Source of the DNA: Nonlabens spongiae
GTDB lineage: Bacteria > Bacteroidota > Bacteroidia > Flavobacteriales > Flavobacteriaceae
NCBI RefSeq assembly: GCF_002117125.1
Contig: NZ_CP019344.1
Location: forward strand, 1,240,001 to 1,304,000
Direction of reading: 5' to 3'
Length of the DNA stretch: 64,000 nt
Part shown: positions 53,955 through 62,354 of the stretch, piece by piece
Numbering within the stretch: the stretch's first letter is position 1
Layout: each line of letters opens with the position of its first letter
The notes under the pieces: model-generated
What the model was told of the DNA's origin: nothing
Databases searched by the model: none
The model's input: only the letters and a program-made list of their open reading frames with translations
Program-made: the position numbers and the translations under genes

Positions 53955-55955
53955 ATGGATTTTAAGATCGTATCTGACTTTGAGCCCACTGGTGATCAAC
54001 CGCAGGCCATTGACAAAATCGCTAGCGGAATTGAGGCTGGAGAACGCTATCAAACCTTGCTGGGGGTTACCGGTAGTGGGAAGACTTTTACCGCAGCAAA
54101 TGTGGTGGAACGGGTGCAGCGACCTACGCTGGTGCTCTGTCACAATAAAACGCTCGCGGCTCAGCTTTATAACGAGTTCAAGACTTTTTTTCCAGATAAT
54201 GCGGTCGAGTATTTTGTATCCTACTACGATTACTATCAGCCAGAGGCTTTTATTCCAACAAGCGGAACTTACATTGAGAAAGACCTCTCGATCAATGAGG
54301 AAATTGAGAAACTGCGTTTAAGTACAACCTCTTCCCTACTCTCGGGTCGCCGGGACATTATTGTGGTGGCATCTGTAAGTTGCTTATACGGTATCGGGAA
54401 TCCAGTAGAATTTCAGAAGAATGTGATACGCGTGCAACGCGATCAGGTTATTGCACGTACCGATTTACTCCAGAAGTTGGTACAATCACTTTATTCCAGA
54501 ACCACAGCTGAGTTTAATAGAGGTAATTTCAGGATCAAGGGTGATACGCTAGATGTGTTCCCGAGTTATGCAGATACGGCATTCAGAATCCACTTCTTTG
54601 GCGACGAGATTGAAGAAATAGAACGCTTTAATCCTACCGACGGTAAAGTAATCGAGCGGTTTGAACAGATCACCATCTATCCGGCAAACATGTTTGTGAC
54701 CTCGCCCAATGTGTTGAATAACGCCATTCACAGCATTGAGATCGACCTTGGGAAACAGGTAGAATATTTTAAAGAAATAGGGAAACCTCTAGAGGCTAAA
54801 AGACTTCAAGAACGTACGGAATTTGACTTAGAAATGATTCGTGAGCTGGGTTATTGTTCTGGAATTGAGAACTATTCACGTTATCTAGATGGTCGGGAAC
54901 CGGGTACGAGACCGTTCTGTTTACTAGATTATTTCCCAGAGGATTACTTGATGATCATCGACGAGAGCCACGTGAGCGTTCCTCAAGTAGGTGCGATGTA
55001 CGGCGGTGACCGTTCCAGAAAAGAAAATCTGGTGGATTATGGTTTTAGGCTTCCCGCCGCAATGGATAACAGACCTTTGAAATTTGAAGAGTTTGAAGCC
55101 CTTCAAAATCAGGTTTTATACGTTAGCGCCACTCCAGCCGATTATGAATTGGTTAAAAGCGAAGGTATTTACGTTGAACAAATCATTCGCCCAACGGGTC
55201 TGTTAGATCCGATTATTGAAGTGCGTCCCAGCCAAAATCAGATTGACGATCTCGTGGAAGAGATCAGAAAACGAGAAGAACTGGATGAACGTGTTTTAGT
55301 GACCACCCTTACCAAGCGCATGGCCGAGGAACTTACCAAATACCTGACTCGTATTAACGTACGCTGTCGCTACATCCATAGTGATGTAGATACTTTGGAA
55401 CGTGTGGAAATCATGTCTGATTTGCGTCGAGGCCTTTTTGATGTCTTGATAGGAGTCAATTTATTGAGAGAAGGTCTGGATCTTCCAGAAGTTTCACTAG
55501 TAGCCATACTCGATGCCGATAAAGAAGGGTTTTTAAGAAACAATCGATCGCTTACCCAAACTATAGGACGTGCTGCTCGTAATGTCAATGGACTTGCCGT
55601 GCTTTATGCAGACAAGATTACCGAGAGCATGCAAAAAACCATTGATGAAACTGAGTATCGCCGCTCGAAGCAAATGGCTTACAACAAAGAACATGGCTTA
55701 GAACCTCGAGCAATCAAGAAAACACTAGAATCTGCGCTCTACCGCAAAAATGCTGCGACTTACGCCATTGAGGAAACTCTTACCCTCAAAGCCGCTGAAG
55801 AAGAAGCAGAATACCTCAGCAAAGCTCAGATTGAGCAAAAAATTAGGGATACTCGCAAGAAAATGGAAAAAGCGGCCAAAGATCTCGACTTTATGGAAGC
55901 TGCAAAACTGCGCGATCAAATCAAAATGCTTCAGGAGAAAGTGAAAGCGGTGTGA
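53955..55955 (+). CDS. uvrB: Excinuclease ABC subunit B
   Basis: 666 residues, the damage-verifying helicase-like subunit of nucleotide excision repair. Walker A GVTGSGKT (~39-46), [12 protein letters not shown], the beta-hairpin [12 protein letters not shown] (~95-106), the DEXX-like [11 protein letters not shown] (~335), [33 protein letters not shown]-type motifs V/VI, and the C-terminal UVR domain (~625-660) for UvrC binding are all present. Length is normal. It is a single gene with a short upstream gap. A 7-bp tandem repeat begins 12 nt after the stop. Confidence 0.98.
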   Translation: [666 protein letters not shown]

Positions 55956-55967
55956 GTTTGAGTTTGT

Positions 55968-55998
55968 GAGTAGTGAGTAGTGAGTAGTGAGTAGTGAG
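55968..55998. repeat. Tandem 7-bp repeat (GAGTAGT), 4.4 copies
   Basis: Four perfect units then GAG, directly downstream of uvrB. The rest of the 191-bp gap is AT-rich with no gene. Confidence 0.88.
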
Positions 55999-56121
55999 TT
56001 TAGAAATTTGAGATTTCTAGCTTATTGCAAACAGCATATAGCTTATAGCGTAAAGCGCTACGCGCGAAACTCACAGCTCCAATGTTTGACAATTTTTTCA
56101 CATCATTGCTTTCATAAAAAT

Positions 56122-56129
56122 TACCTTTG
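56122..56129 (+). promoter_or_regulatory. Candidate -7 box TACCTTTG
   Basis: Perfect TAnnTTTG, 17 bp before ATG 56147. A TTTGACA lies further upstream than the usual -33 spacing. Confidence 0.55.
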
Positions 56130-56146
56130 TACAAAGCTTTAAAAGC

Positions 56147-57073
56147 ATGAAGAAATTAGGTTTAATCATATTTTCTGCACTATTTCTCTGGTCGTGTAAT
56201 CAGTCGATGGAAAATCAAACTGAGGATACAGCAACGCCAAAAGAACTCGAAACGGAGAGCACGATAGCAAAAGACAGAAAGCTCACTGCAGAATTCTCTG
56301 ATTACTGGTATCAAAGCAAAGCAGAAATTTCAAGCTATGAGCTCAGTCAGGCACGTTATGGAGAAATGCGTGAAGGCACTGCGATCTTGATTTTCGTGAC
56401 CGAGCCATTTGACAGAAATGAATTGATCAAATCTGATATTCCCAGCGAGTCAGATGTACGAGTATTGAAGCTCAATGCTACTCGTGATTTTGTAACGGGT
56501 ATTTATCCTTACAAGATTATGAGCAGTACATTTTTGCCGCTGGATACACAAGAACATGCTTTAAAGGCTGTAGGAAGTATTCAAGAATGGTGTGGGCTCA
56601 CCTTTCAACAGTTGACACGTGATAATGATAGTTATGATGTGGAACTGCACTCCTACTTCCAGAAAGAAGGAAATAAAAATTTCAAAATCGACTTTCAGAT
56701 GTTAGAGAATGAGATCCCTTTGAGACTGAGGTTAGGTCCTAAAGAGATGCCCACGGGAGCTATTCAAGTTATTCCATCTATTGAATTCTTAAGGTTGAAG
56801 CACGTAGAAACAAAACCCTATGAGGCTATAGCAAAATTGAGTGAACTCCCAGATGGATATTTATACAGCGTTAAATATCCTGAACTGGAAAGGACCATAG
56901 CCTTTAAAACAGAAAAACAATTTCCTTTCAAAATACTGAACTGGATGGATCGGTATAATGACGGTGGTACACCTCAGGTTTCTACAGGCTCTCTTAAAAA
57001 AACCATTATGACCGACTACTGGAACCAAAACAAACTTGAAAATACAGTCTTGAGAGATAGCTTGGGACTCTGA
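56147..57073 (+). CDS. Exported lipoprotein, conserved in flavobacteria, unknown function
   Basis: 308 residues with a lipoprotein signal (LFLWSC, Cys17). A Thr/Glu-rich linker precedes a domain with FSDYWYQSKAEISSYELSQARYGE and a strand/helix region (EGTAILIFVTEPF, EWCGLTFQQL, EIPLRLRLGPKEMPTGAIQVIPSIEFLRLKH). The invariant-looking FSDYWYQSKAEI..Y..SQARYGE block makes a family relation to flavobacterial hypothetical lipoproteins likely. Two bases separate its stop from the next gene, so it is the first gene of a three-gene operon with the MscS-like and SUI1 genes. Confidence 0.75.
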   Translation: MKKLGLIIFSALFLWSCNQSMENQTEDTATPKELETESTIAKDRKLTAEFSDYWYQSKAEISSYELSQARYGEMREGTAILIFVTEPFDRNELIKSDIPSESDVRVLKLNATRDFVTGIYPYKIMSSTFLPLDTQEHALKAVGSIQEWCGLTFQQLTRDNDSYDVELHSYFQKEGNKNFKIDFQMLENEIPLRLRLGPKEMPTGAIQVIPSIEFLRLKHVETKPYEAIAKLSELPDGYLYSVKYPELERTIAFKTEKQFPFKILNWMDRYNDGGTPQVSTGSLKKTIMTDYWNQNKLENTVLRDSLGL

Positions 57074-57075
57074 TA

Positions 57076-57657
57076 ATGAAAGAATTTTTTATTCAGATAG
57101 AATTTCTACTTAGTGTAGGACTTATAATCACTACGGCCATTGCTCATAGATTGATTATATGGAGTGCGACAAAACTTTCAAAAAAAGTTTCGCGATCAGA
57201 ACTTCGCAAACAGTATGTGAGTCGTTATGTGGGGTATGTAATCTGGACCATGTGCGCGATTGCGCTAGTTTTGGTCTGGGGATTTAGAAATGAAGGTTTT
57301 TGGGTAGCCTTAGGTTCAACGTTTGCCGTGGTAGGTGTGGCTTTATTTGCATCTTGGAGTATTCTAAGTAACATTACGGCAAGCTTTATTTTATATTTTA
57401 CATTCCCCTTTAAGATAGGCGATCGCATACGTATTCATGATAAAGATCTACCCGTTACAGCGACTATTCAAGACATTAAAGGCTTCTACACTATTCTAAT
57501 CACTGTAGAAGATGAGATTATAACTTACCCTAACAACTTATTGCTGCAAAAAGGAGTTTCTATATTGAAACCCAATCAAGAATCTATATTTGACAGAGTT
57601 CTTGAAACTCATGAAATTGACAAAACCCTAGTAGATGGACCTGAGCGATCAACTTAA
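57076..57657 (+). CDS. Short MscS-type mechanosensitive channel protein
   Basis: 193 residues. Three hydrophobic segments (FLLSVGLIITTAIAHRLII, VGYVIWTMCAIALVLVWGF, ALGSTFAVVGVALFASWSIL) are followed by NITASFILYFTFPFKIGDRIRIH, the MscS pore-lining end and start of the beta domain. The large C-terminal domain of classical MscS is missing, so it is a short form of the family. Its last 23 nt overlap the SUI1 gene in another frame. Confidence 0.85.
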   Translation: MKEFFIQIEFLLSVGLIITTAIAHRLIIWSATKLSKKVSRSELRKQYVSRYVGYVIWTMCAIALVLVWGFRNEGFWVALGSTFAVVGVALFASWSILSNITASFILYFTFPFKIGDRIRIHDKDLPVTATIQDIKGFYTILITVEDEIITYPNNLLLQKGVSILKPNQESIFDRVLETHEIDKTLVDGPERST

Positions 57658-57967
57658 AAATTTATTTCCAGATCACGACTTTAAGGAGGAGAATGAGCCT
57701 CAAGAAGAGAGTCAAGACCAACTGTGGCTTCAAGACGATCCGCTGTTATGCAAGTTTGAGAAACGCAAGGGAAAAGTGAATACCATCATCGATGGCTACA
57801 CCGGTGCAACCGAAGATTTTAAACAGTTGGCCAAAGAACTCAAAACCACTTTAGGTGTAGGCGGTAGTTTTAAAAACGACACCATCATCATTCAAGGTGA
57901 CTATAGAGATAGAATCATGGAGATTTTAAAAGATAAAGGATTCAAAGTGAAGCGTGTAGGTGGGTAA
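57635..57967 (+). CDS. SUI1/eIF1-family translation factor (YciH-like)
   Basis: 110 residues. The C-terminal ~70 residues form the SUI1 fold: KRKGKVNTIIDGYTGA, then KELKTTLGVGGSFKNDTIIIQGDYRDRIMEILKDKGFKVKRVGG, the typical glycine-rich strand and closing. The N-terminal ~40 residues are acidic. Bacterial members act in start-site fidelity or stress translation, though this is less certain than in eukaryotes. The start overlaps the MscS-like gene, suggesting coupling. Confidence 0.9.
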   Translation: MDLSDQLKNLFPDHDFKEENEPQEESQDQLWLQDDPLLCKFEKRKGKVNTIIDGYTGATEDFKQLAKELKTTLGVGGSFKNDTIIIQGDYRDRIMEILKDKGFKVKRVGG

Positions 57968-57978
57968 TCTTGCGTGGC

Positions 57979-58214
57979 GCTGTAGGCTGTAGGCTGTAGG
58001 CTGTGGGCTGTAGGCTGTAGGCTGTAGGCTGTAGGCTGTAGGCTGTAGGCTGTAGGCTGTAGGCTGTAGGCTGTAGGCTGTAGGCTGTAGGCTGTAGGCT
58101 GTAGGCTGTAGGCTGTAGGCTGTAGGCTGTAGGCTGTAGGCTGTAGGCTGTAGGCTGTAGGCTGTAGGCTGTAGGCTGTAGGCTGTAGGCTGTAGGCTGT
58201 AGGCTGTAGGCTGT
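57979..58214. repeat. Minisatellite: about 33.7 tandem copies of GCTGTAG
   Basis: 236 bp of head-to-tail 7-bp units, with a single variant unit (GCTGTGG at 58000-58006, G at 58005). It starts 12 nt after the SUI1 stop and ends 7 nt before the terminator, thus in the 3' untranslated region of that operon. As 7 is not a multiple of 3, all minus-strand frames stay open, producing a spurious QPTAYSL repeat protein. Copy number is likely variable between strains by slippage. Confidence 0.97.
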
Positions 58215-58220
58215 TTATAA

Positions 58221-58254
58221 AAAATCCCGAAATTCAAATGAATTTCGGGATTTT
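58221..58254. terminator. Bidirectional Rho-independent terminator
   Basis: Perfect 14-bp stem AAAATCCCGAAATT / AATTTCGGGATTTT, loop CAAATG, followed by TTTTAG on plus and preceded by A-rich sequence giving a T-run on minus. It serves the SUI1 operon (plus) and the pterin dehydratase gene (minus). Confidence 0.95.
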
Positions 58255-58273
58255 AGTTTGTAAGTAAAGAGTT

Positions 58274-58561
58274 TTACTCGTCTCCTACGATATGTTCTAT
58301 AGCACGGGCAAGTTGAAAATCCTTTTCTGTTAGACCGCCGGCATCATGCGTGCTCAGTGTAATTTCCAGGGTATTGTACACATTATGCCAGTCTGGATGG
58401 TGTTCCATCTTCTCAGCTTCCAGCGCGATACGAGTCATTACTGAAAACGCATCCATGAAGTTGTCAAATTCAAATGTTGTGTGAATGGCATCTTCGTAAT
58501 GATCCCAACCAGGCACACTTGCGAGCTCTTTGTCGAGCTGATCGTCATTTAATTTTTCCAT
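58274..58561 (-). CDS. Pterin-4-alpha-carbinolamine dehydratase
   Basis: 95 residues, the normal size of the PCD/DCoH family, which dehydrates 4a-hydroxytetrahydropterin formed by aromatic amino acid hydroxylases. The signature [29 protein letters not shown] contains both catalytic His residues and the trailing His. Its stop lies on the convergent terminator. One base separates it from the upstream CsbD gene, so they are co-transcribed. Confidence 0.95.
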   Translation of the reverse strand: MEKLNDDQLDKELASVPGWDHYEDAIHTTFEFDNFMDAFSVMTRIALEAEKMEHHPDWHNVYNTLEITLSTHDAGGLTEKDFQLARAIEHIVGDE

Positions 58562-58562
58562 A

Positions 58563-58751
58563 TTACTTGTCTCCGCTTAGGGTATTCTTAATTTTTCTTT
58601 TGGCTTCTCCCAGTCCTTCTTTTACTTTACCTTCGACCTGATCTGCCTTACCTTCGCTTTCTAGGGATTTGTCGTTAGTCGCTTTTCCAGCTTCCTCTTT
58701 TACTTTTCCTTTTGCCTGATCCCATTTTCCTTCTAATTCTTTGTCGCTCAT
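58563..58751 (-). CDS. CsbD-family stress-response protein
   Basis: 62 residues, highly charged and disordered. It has the family pattern [23 protein letters not shown], repeated in a second half as [20 protein letters not shown]. CsbD proteins are general-stress proteins of unknown biochemical role. A palindrome copy is about 30 bp upstream. Confidence 0.95.
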   Translation of the reverse strand: MSDKELEGKWDQAKGKVKEEAGKATNDKSLESEGKADQVEGKVKEGLGEAKRKIKNTLSGDK

Positions 58752-58780
58752 AATTTTTTGATTTTATATAAATGTAAGCA

Positions 58781-58796
58781 CGCTTTCGCGAAAGCG
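58781..58796. repeat. Dispersed palindrome, copy 20 (divergent promoter region)
   Basis: Perfect 16-mer between CsbD (minus) and the outer-membrane protein gene (plus), 29 bp from the CsbD start. Confidence 0.95.
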
Positions 58797-58866
58797 AACA
58801 TAAGAAAAACATAATTCTAGAAACTAGCTCCCATATTTAAACCTATTTTAATGCTATTTTTAAACT

Positions 58867-59607
58867 ATGATAAGAAATAAATTGATTCTAGGGCTGGGAC
58901 TGTTGTTCACCTTATGGGGTAGCGCACAAGACAATCTCGATAACGAGGGGGCTCCTTTGCACGTGCGAGAGGTACCACGATACAATTTATCTGTTGGATT
59001 TGGCGTATCACAACCTCTAGGGGAATTCAAAGATGTGGCTGGTGCTGGTTTAAATATAGGAGTGTCCTACGACTATTACTTTAATAAAAACCTAGCATTG
59101 AGCACTGGTTTCAATCATGCGTATAATGAGTTCAGAGCAAACGATCGAGAGACTAATGAAAATGCAGATGTACGCGAGGTGGCAAATTATCAAAAAGCCA
59201 GTTTTAGCCTAGGTCCACTGCTGACTTTAAGGGATAACAGGTTTCAATTTGACGCCTACGGCAGGCTGGGTTACAGTTTTCTAAACACTGATCCCAAGCA
59301 AGCTATTATCCCAGTAGCACAGCCTCTTATAGGTCAATTTCCTGAGTTCAACTTTTATCAACCTGAAGAAAGTAAGGACGGATCCATGTACATGGAGCTG
59401 GGCCTGCGGTTCAATTACTATTTCAGAAAGCAAGTTCAGTTATTCTTCAACCCTGCGTTAGCAAGCACCTTTGGTGAGCCTGTAGCCTTTACAAGAGGTT
59501 CAGAATCCTATGGGGTAAATATGACAAATTTGCATTTTAATATTGGAGTTAAAATCGCCTTAGGTAAAGAGTACAGCAACGGCGAGAAGCGAGTGGATGA
59601 GCAGTAA
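58867..59607 (+). CDS. Outer-membrane beta-barrel protein
   Basis: 246 residues with a signal peptide (LILGLGLLFTLWGSAQ). The body is amphipathic strands typical of small barrels (YNLSVGFGVSQPLGEFKDVAGAGLNIGVSYDYYF, GLRFNYYF, NLHFNIGVKIAL). Predicted 8-stranded-type porin-like or surface antigen protein. Ligand unknown. Confidence 0.82.
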   Translation: MIRNKLILGLGLLFTLWGSAQDNLDNEGAPLHVREVPRYNLSVGFGVSQPLGEFKDVAGAGLNIGVSYDYYFNKNLALSTGFNHAYNEFRANDRETNENADVREVANYQKASFSLGPLLTLRDNRFQFDAYGRLGYSFLNTDPKQAIIPVAQPLIGQFPEFNFYQPEESKDGSMYMELGLRFNYYFRKQVQLFFNPALASTFGEPVAFTRGSESYGVNMTNLHFNIGVKIALGKEYSNGEKRVDEQ

Positions 59608-59701
59608 AATACTTCTTGAAGTCTTTATAAATTTCTATCATTTAAGTATTTTTTTTTATGCTCGGTTCAATACCTATTTTCTAGCATTTCACTACCGTTT
59701 A

Positions 59702-60292
59702 ATGGCAACACCCTACCCCACCCTATCTGCAAATGTTGATCAATTCATCTATTGTCTTGAGGTAGTTCCAGACTTAGAAAAAGTTGAAACTACTCCAGTT
59801 GTTCAAATTCTGGAAGATATTGCTTTGAAACAAAATGTCTCCAGCATCTATAAAACTTGCGATACTATAGAAGGGTTGCAGGAAAGCCTGGATGCGTTAC
59901 TTTATGATGACCATAATTTTGAGGATTATGAAATTATCTATCTGGTATTTCCGGGAGAGGCAAATAGCATTTTGATCAATGGCTATTATTATAGTATTGA
60001 AGAAATTGCAGAATTATTTGAGGGCAAAATGGAAGGTAAGATCATCCACTTTGCCAACAAAAAAACACTGGATCTCACCGATGAAGAATCACAGTATTTT
60101 CTCGATATTACTGGTGCCAGAGCAATTTCAGGCTATGGCGCTCTATCTGAAAGCATGACCAGTGCGTACACGATTGATCGAGTCTTTTTCAGTCTATTTT
60201 ATGAGAATGATGACCTGCGTGAAGTGGTTGAGCGTATGTTTTACAAGCATTATGATTTATGCAAACTGCTCGACTTTAGGCTCTACTATTAG
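59702..60292 (+). CDS. DUF6642-like cytoplasmic protein
   Basis: 196 residues from ATG 59702. The longer frame from 59597 overlaps the preceding gene and adds a hydrophobic stretch with no family resemblance. Contains FIYCLEVVPDLEKVETTPVVQILEDIA and YEIIYLVFPGEANSILINGYYYSIEEIAELFEGKMEGKIIHFANCK-like strands (here ANKKTLD), then GARAISGYG. This matches a flavobacterial domain of unknown function resembling a CHAT/caspase-like half-domain; that comparison is weak. Confidence 0.65.
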   Translation: MATPYPTLSANVDQFIYCLEVVPDLEKVETTPVVQILEDIALKQNVSSIYKTCDTIEGLQESLDALLYDDHNFEDYEIIYLVFPGEANSILINGYYYSIEEIAELFEGKMEGKIIHFANKKTLDLTDEESQYFLDITGARAISGYGALSESMTSAYTIDRVFFSLFYENDDLREVVERMFYKHYDLCKLLDFRLYY

Positions 60293-60511
60293 GCTACAGA
60301 GTTCCAAACCATGCATTGGGGCGTCGAGAGTTTATAGATTTCTTCATTTTATAAAACCTTATTTTTAAGGTGAAATCAGCTCCTTTGCTAGTGATCACCT
60401 ACATTCTGCTCGATATCATACATAATCAGTTGGATTTATTTTCAAAAAAAAAATGCGATAAATGTGACAAATCGATTTTCGTAGCGAATAATGAGGTAAA
60501 CAGAATTTAGT

Positions 60512-61015
60512 TTGAAGGACAAGGAAAAAATATATCTATTGGTTCTTGAGGATTACAAAGGGATTATTTATAAGGTAGCTAACACTTACTGCTTTGATCA
60601 ATCTGATAGAGATGACCTGATTCAGGAAATCACCATACAGATCTGGACGTCCATTGAAAGGTATAGCGGTCAATACAAATGGTCAACTTGGATCTACAGA
60701 ATTGCTTTGAATACCTCCATCTCATTTTACAGGAAAAATAAAAGACGCAAGGACAAGACGGTTGATTTTAACCCGATCGTGGAAATCGCTGGTATGGATC
60801 AACAAAATCAGGAAGATGAAAATTTACAATTGCTAAGAAAATTTATCAAAGAACTGAAAGAAATAGATCGAGCGCTAATCCTTTTGCACCTAGAGGGTTT
60901 AGAAAGCAAAGAAATCGCAGGTATTCTCAACACATCTCAAACTAACGTTACAACCAAAACTTCTCGAATAAAAAAGAAACTCAAACAGAAATTCATCGAC
61001 TTTAAAAACAAATAA
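60512..61015 (+). CDS. ECF-type RNA polymerase sigma factor
   Basis: 167 residues. Region 2 reads YKVANTYCFDQSDRDDLIQEITIQIWTSIERYSGQYKWSTWIYRIALNTSISFYR. Region 4 reads LILLHLEGLESKEIAGILNTSQTNVTTKTSRIKKKLKQ. The start is TTG: a stop lies 12 nt upstream with no other start codon between. It is one base before the downstream membrane protein gene, which is likely its regulator. Confidence 0.92.
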   Translation: MKDKEKIYLLVLEDYKGIIYKVANTYCFDQSDRDDLIQEITIQIWTSIERYSGQYKWSTWIYRIALNTSISFYRKNKRRKDKTVDFNPIVEIAGMDQQNQEDENLQLLRKFIKELKEIDRALILLHLEGLESKEIAGILNTSQTNVTTKTSRIKKKLKQKFIDFKNK

Positions 61016-61016
61016 C

Positions 61017-61661
61017 ATGGAAAACATAGAATTACAGAACATCTGGAAATCACATGATCAAAAACTTGAAGACATGCTGGCAATCAATAAGGAAATCGCA
61101 GTCAGTGTTTCAAAACTTAAGCTTGATAAACAGATAAATAGGTTATACCTACCTAAATGGACCGCTTTAATCATAGGAATACCTTACACGGCAATTTTAA
61201 TTGTAATTACTTTTATTGCTTTTACCGCAGAGGCTTACTTGGTAACATTAGGGTTTGGAGCGATCGCTCTAATAATGACAACAATTCTTTTTGCTTACGT
61301 CTACCAATTGTATCTCATAGGAAAAATCAAAAGAGATGAGGGCGTACTGTCTACTCAAAAAACGCTATCGCAGCTTAGGATCTCAAGTTCTAAGAGTCTC
61401 CATAGGGCAATTTTTCAATTGCCATTTTGGTCTATATGCTGGATCAGTATCGATGGATTAGTAGAGAATCCAGTTGTCTATGGGGGAGTTAACTTGATAG
61501 TATTCATGGCCCTGAGTTATCTATCTTATTGGATTTACAAAAAACTCAATAACGTTAACGGCAGCTCTAGGATTCGGGAATTTTTCTACTCTGGCAATGA
61601 ATGGGATCCTATTTTCAAGTCAGCAGAAATACTGGATCAAATCAAGGAGTATCAGAAATAA
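61017..61661 (+). CDS. Membrane protein, putative anti-sigma partner
   Basis: 214 residues. A charged N-terminal ~45 residues (IELQNIWKSHDQKLEDMLAIN) is followed by four hydrophobic segments in two pairs (ALIIGIPYTAILIVITFIAF, LGFGAIALIMTTILFAYVY, LPFWSICWISIDGLV, VNLIVFMALSYLSYWIY) and a cytosolic tail. The start overlaps none, being one base after the sigma gene. Such ECF neighbours are frequent in Bacteroidetes and could bind the sigma factor by their N-terminus, but this is inferred from position only. Confidence 0.75.
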   Translation: MENIELQNIWKSHDQKLEDMLAINKEIAVSVSKLKLDKQINRLYLPKWTALIIGIPYTAILIVITFIAFTAEAYLVTLGFGAIALIMTTILFAYVYQLYLIGKIKRDEGVLSTQKTLSQLRISSSKSLHRAIFQLPFWSICWISIDGLVENPVVYGGVNLIVFMALSYLSYWIYKKLNNVNGSSRIREFFYSGNEWDPIFKSAEILDQIKEYQK

Positions 61662-61852
61662 GGTCTAAAGACTAATCCAGCTCGTGTAAAGAAAAGGGCT
61701 TCTCCCTTGTAAATATCAACTTTCCAAAGGGCGCTTTTTTAACTAAATTCCTATTTTAGACACCAGAAATAGATAGCAACTTTAAAGCGATCCAGCTAAA
61801 ATGCCACTTGCGCTTTATGTGGTGGGCTATTTACAACCTATAACACGCGTAA

Positions 61853-62101
61853 ATGAAAAATTTATTGAACTTTTACATGGTGATTTTAGTACCACTCGGA
61901 ATTATTTTTTTGCTCAATAAAGCTGACTTCATAAACGGAACTTTATTAGTCGGAATATTGCTCTTTTATGCATTAGTCTACAGGACTTATACTGATGGAA
62001 AAAGACTTGCGGATAAAAAAATTATTCAGAAAAAAGACATTTGGAAAATGATACTTCCAGGAAAGCGGTTTGAGCATTTCAGAGAATTATACCTCAAGTA
62101 A
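61853..62101 (+). CDS. Small membrane protein, unknown
   Basis: 82 residues with two hydrophobic segments (FYMVILVPLGIIFLL and LLVGILLFYALVY) and a basic C-terminal tail (ADKKIIQKKDIWKMILPGKRFEHF). No family recognised. It stands alone in an AT-rich area near the IS element. Confidence 0.6.
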   Translation: MKNLLNFYMVILVPLGIIFLLNKADFINGTLLVGILLFYALVYRTYTDGKRLADKKIIQKKDIWKMILPGKRFEHFRELYLK

Positions 62102-62354
62102 AAGATCAAAATTTGCCAGAAAGGCTATCTTATTAGAATTAAAGTTAAATCCATCTATTTTTCATCTTATCTATTCTGCTCTATAACGCATCTGATATTC
62201 CTTTCCCTGCGCTCGTCGGAAGCGAATACCTCTCTGTGTGGCCACCGAATTTCAAAACTATTACCTACTTTTAAGTCTAGAAATAATACCAACAATAACG
62301 CGACTCAGCAAGAACGCCGCTCGCTCTTAAGGCGTTTGACGTTCAACATTTTAA
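62102..62354. other. Intergenic, no gene seen
   Basis: AT-rich sequence with a patch around 62283-62350 of uneven base composition (CGCGACTCAGCAAGAACGCC). No promoter or RNA gene identified with confidence. Confidence 0.4.

Noticed and set aside
57979..58214. Repeat array as a CRISPR
   Set aside because: Units are 7 bp, directly adjacent, with no spacers and no cas genes.
57926..58237. Minus-strand open frame encoding a QPTAYSL repeat protein
   Set aside because: It is the automatic translation of the 7-bp minisatellite; the repeat opens all minus-strand frames. It also overlaps the SUI1 gene and a terminator.
422..58796. The dispersed palindrome as a simple transcription terminator
   Set aside because: No T-run follows the copies, 13 of 20 lie inside genes, and the real terminators in the window have different stems.
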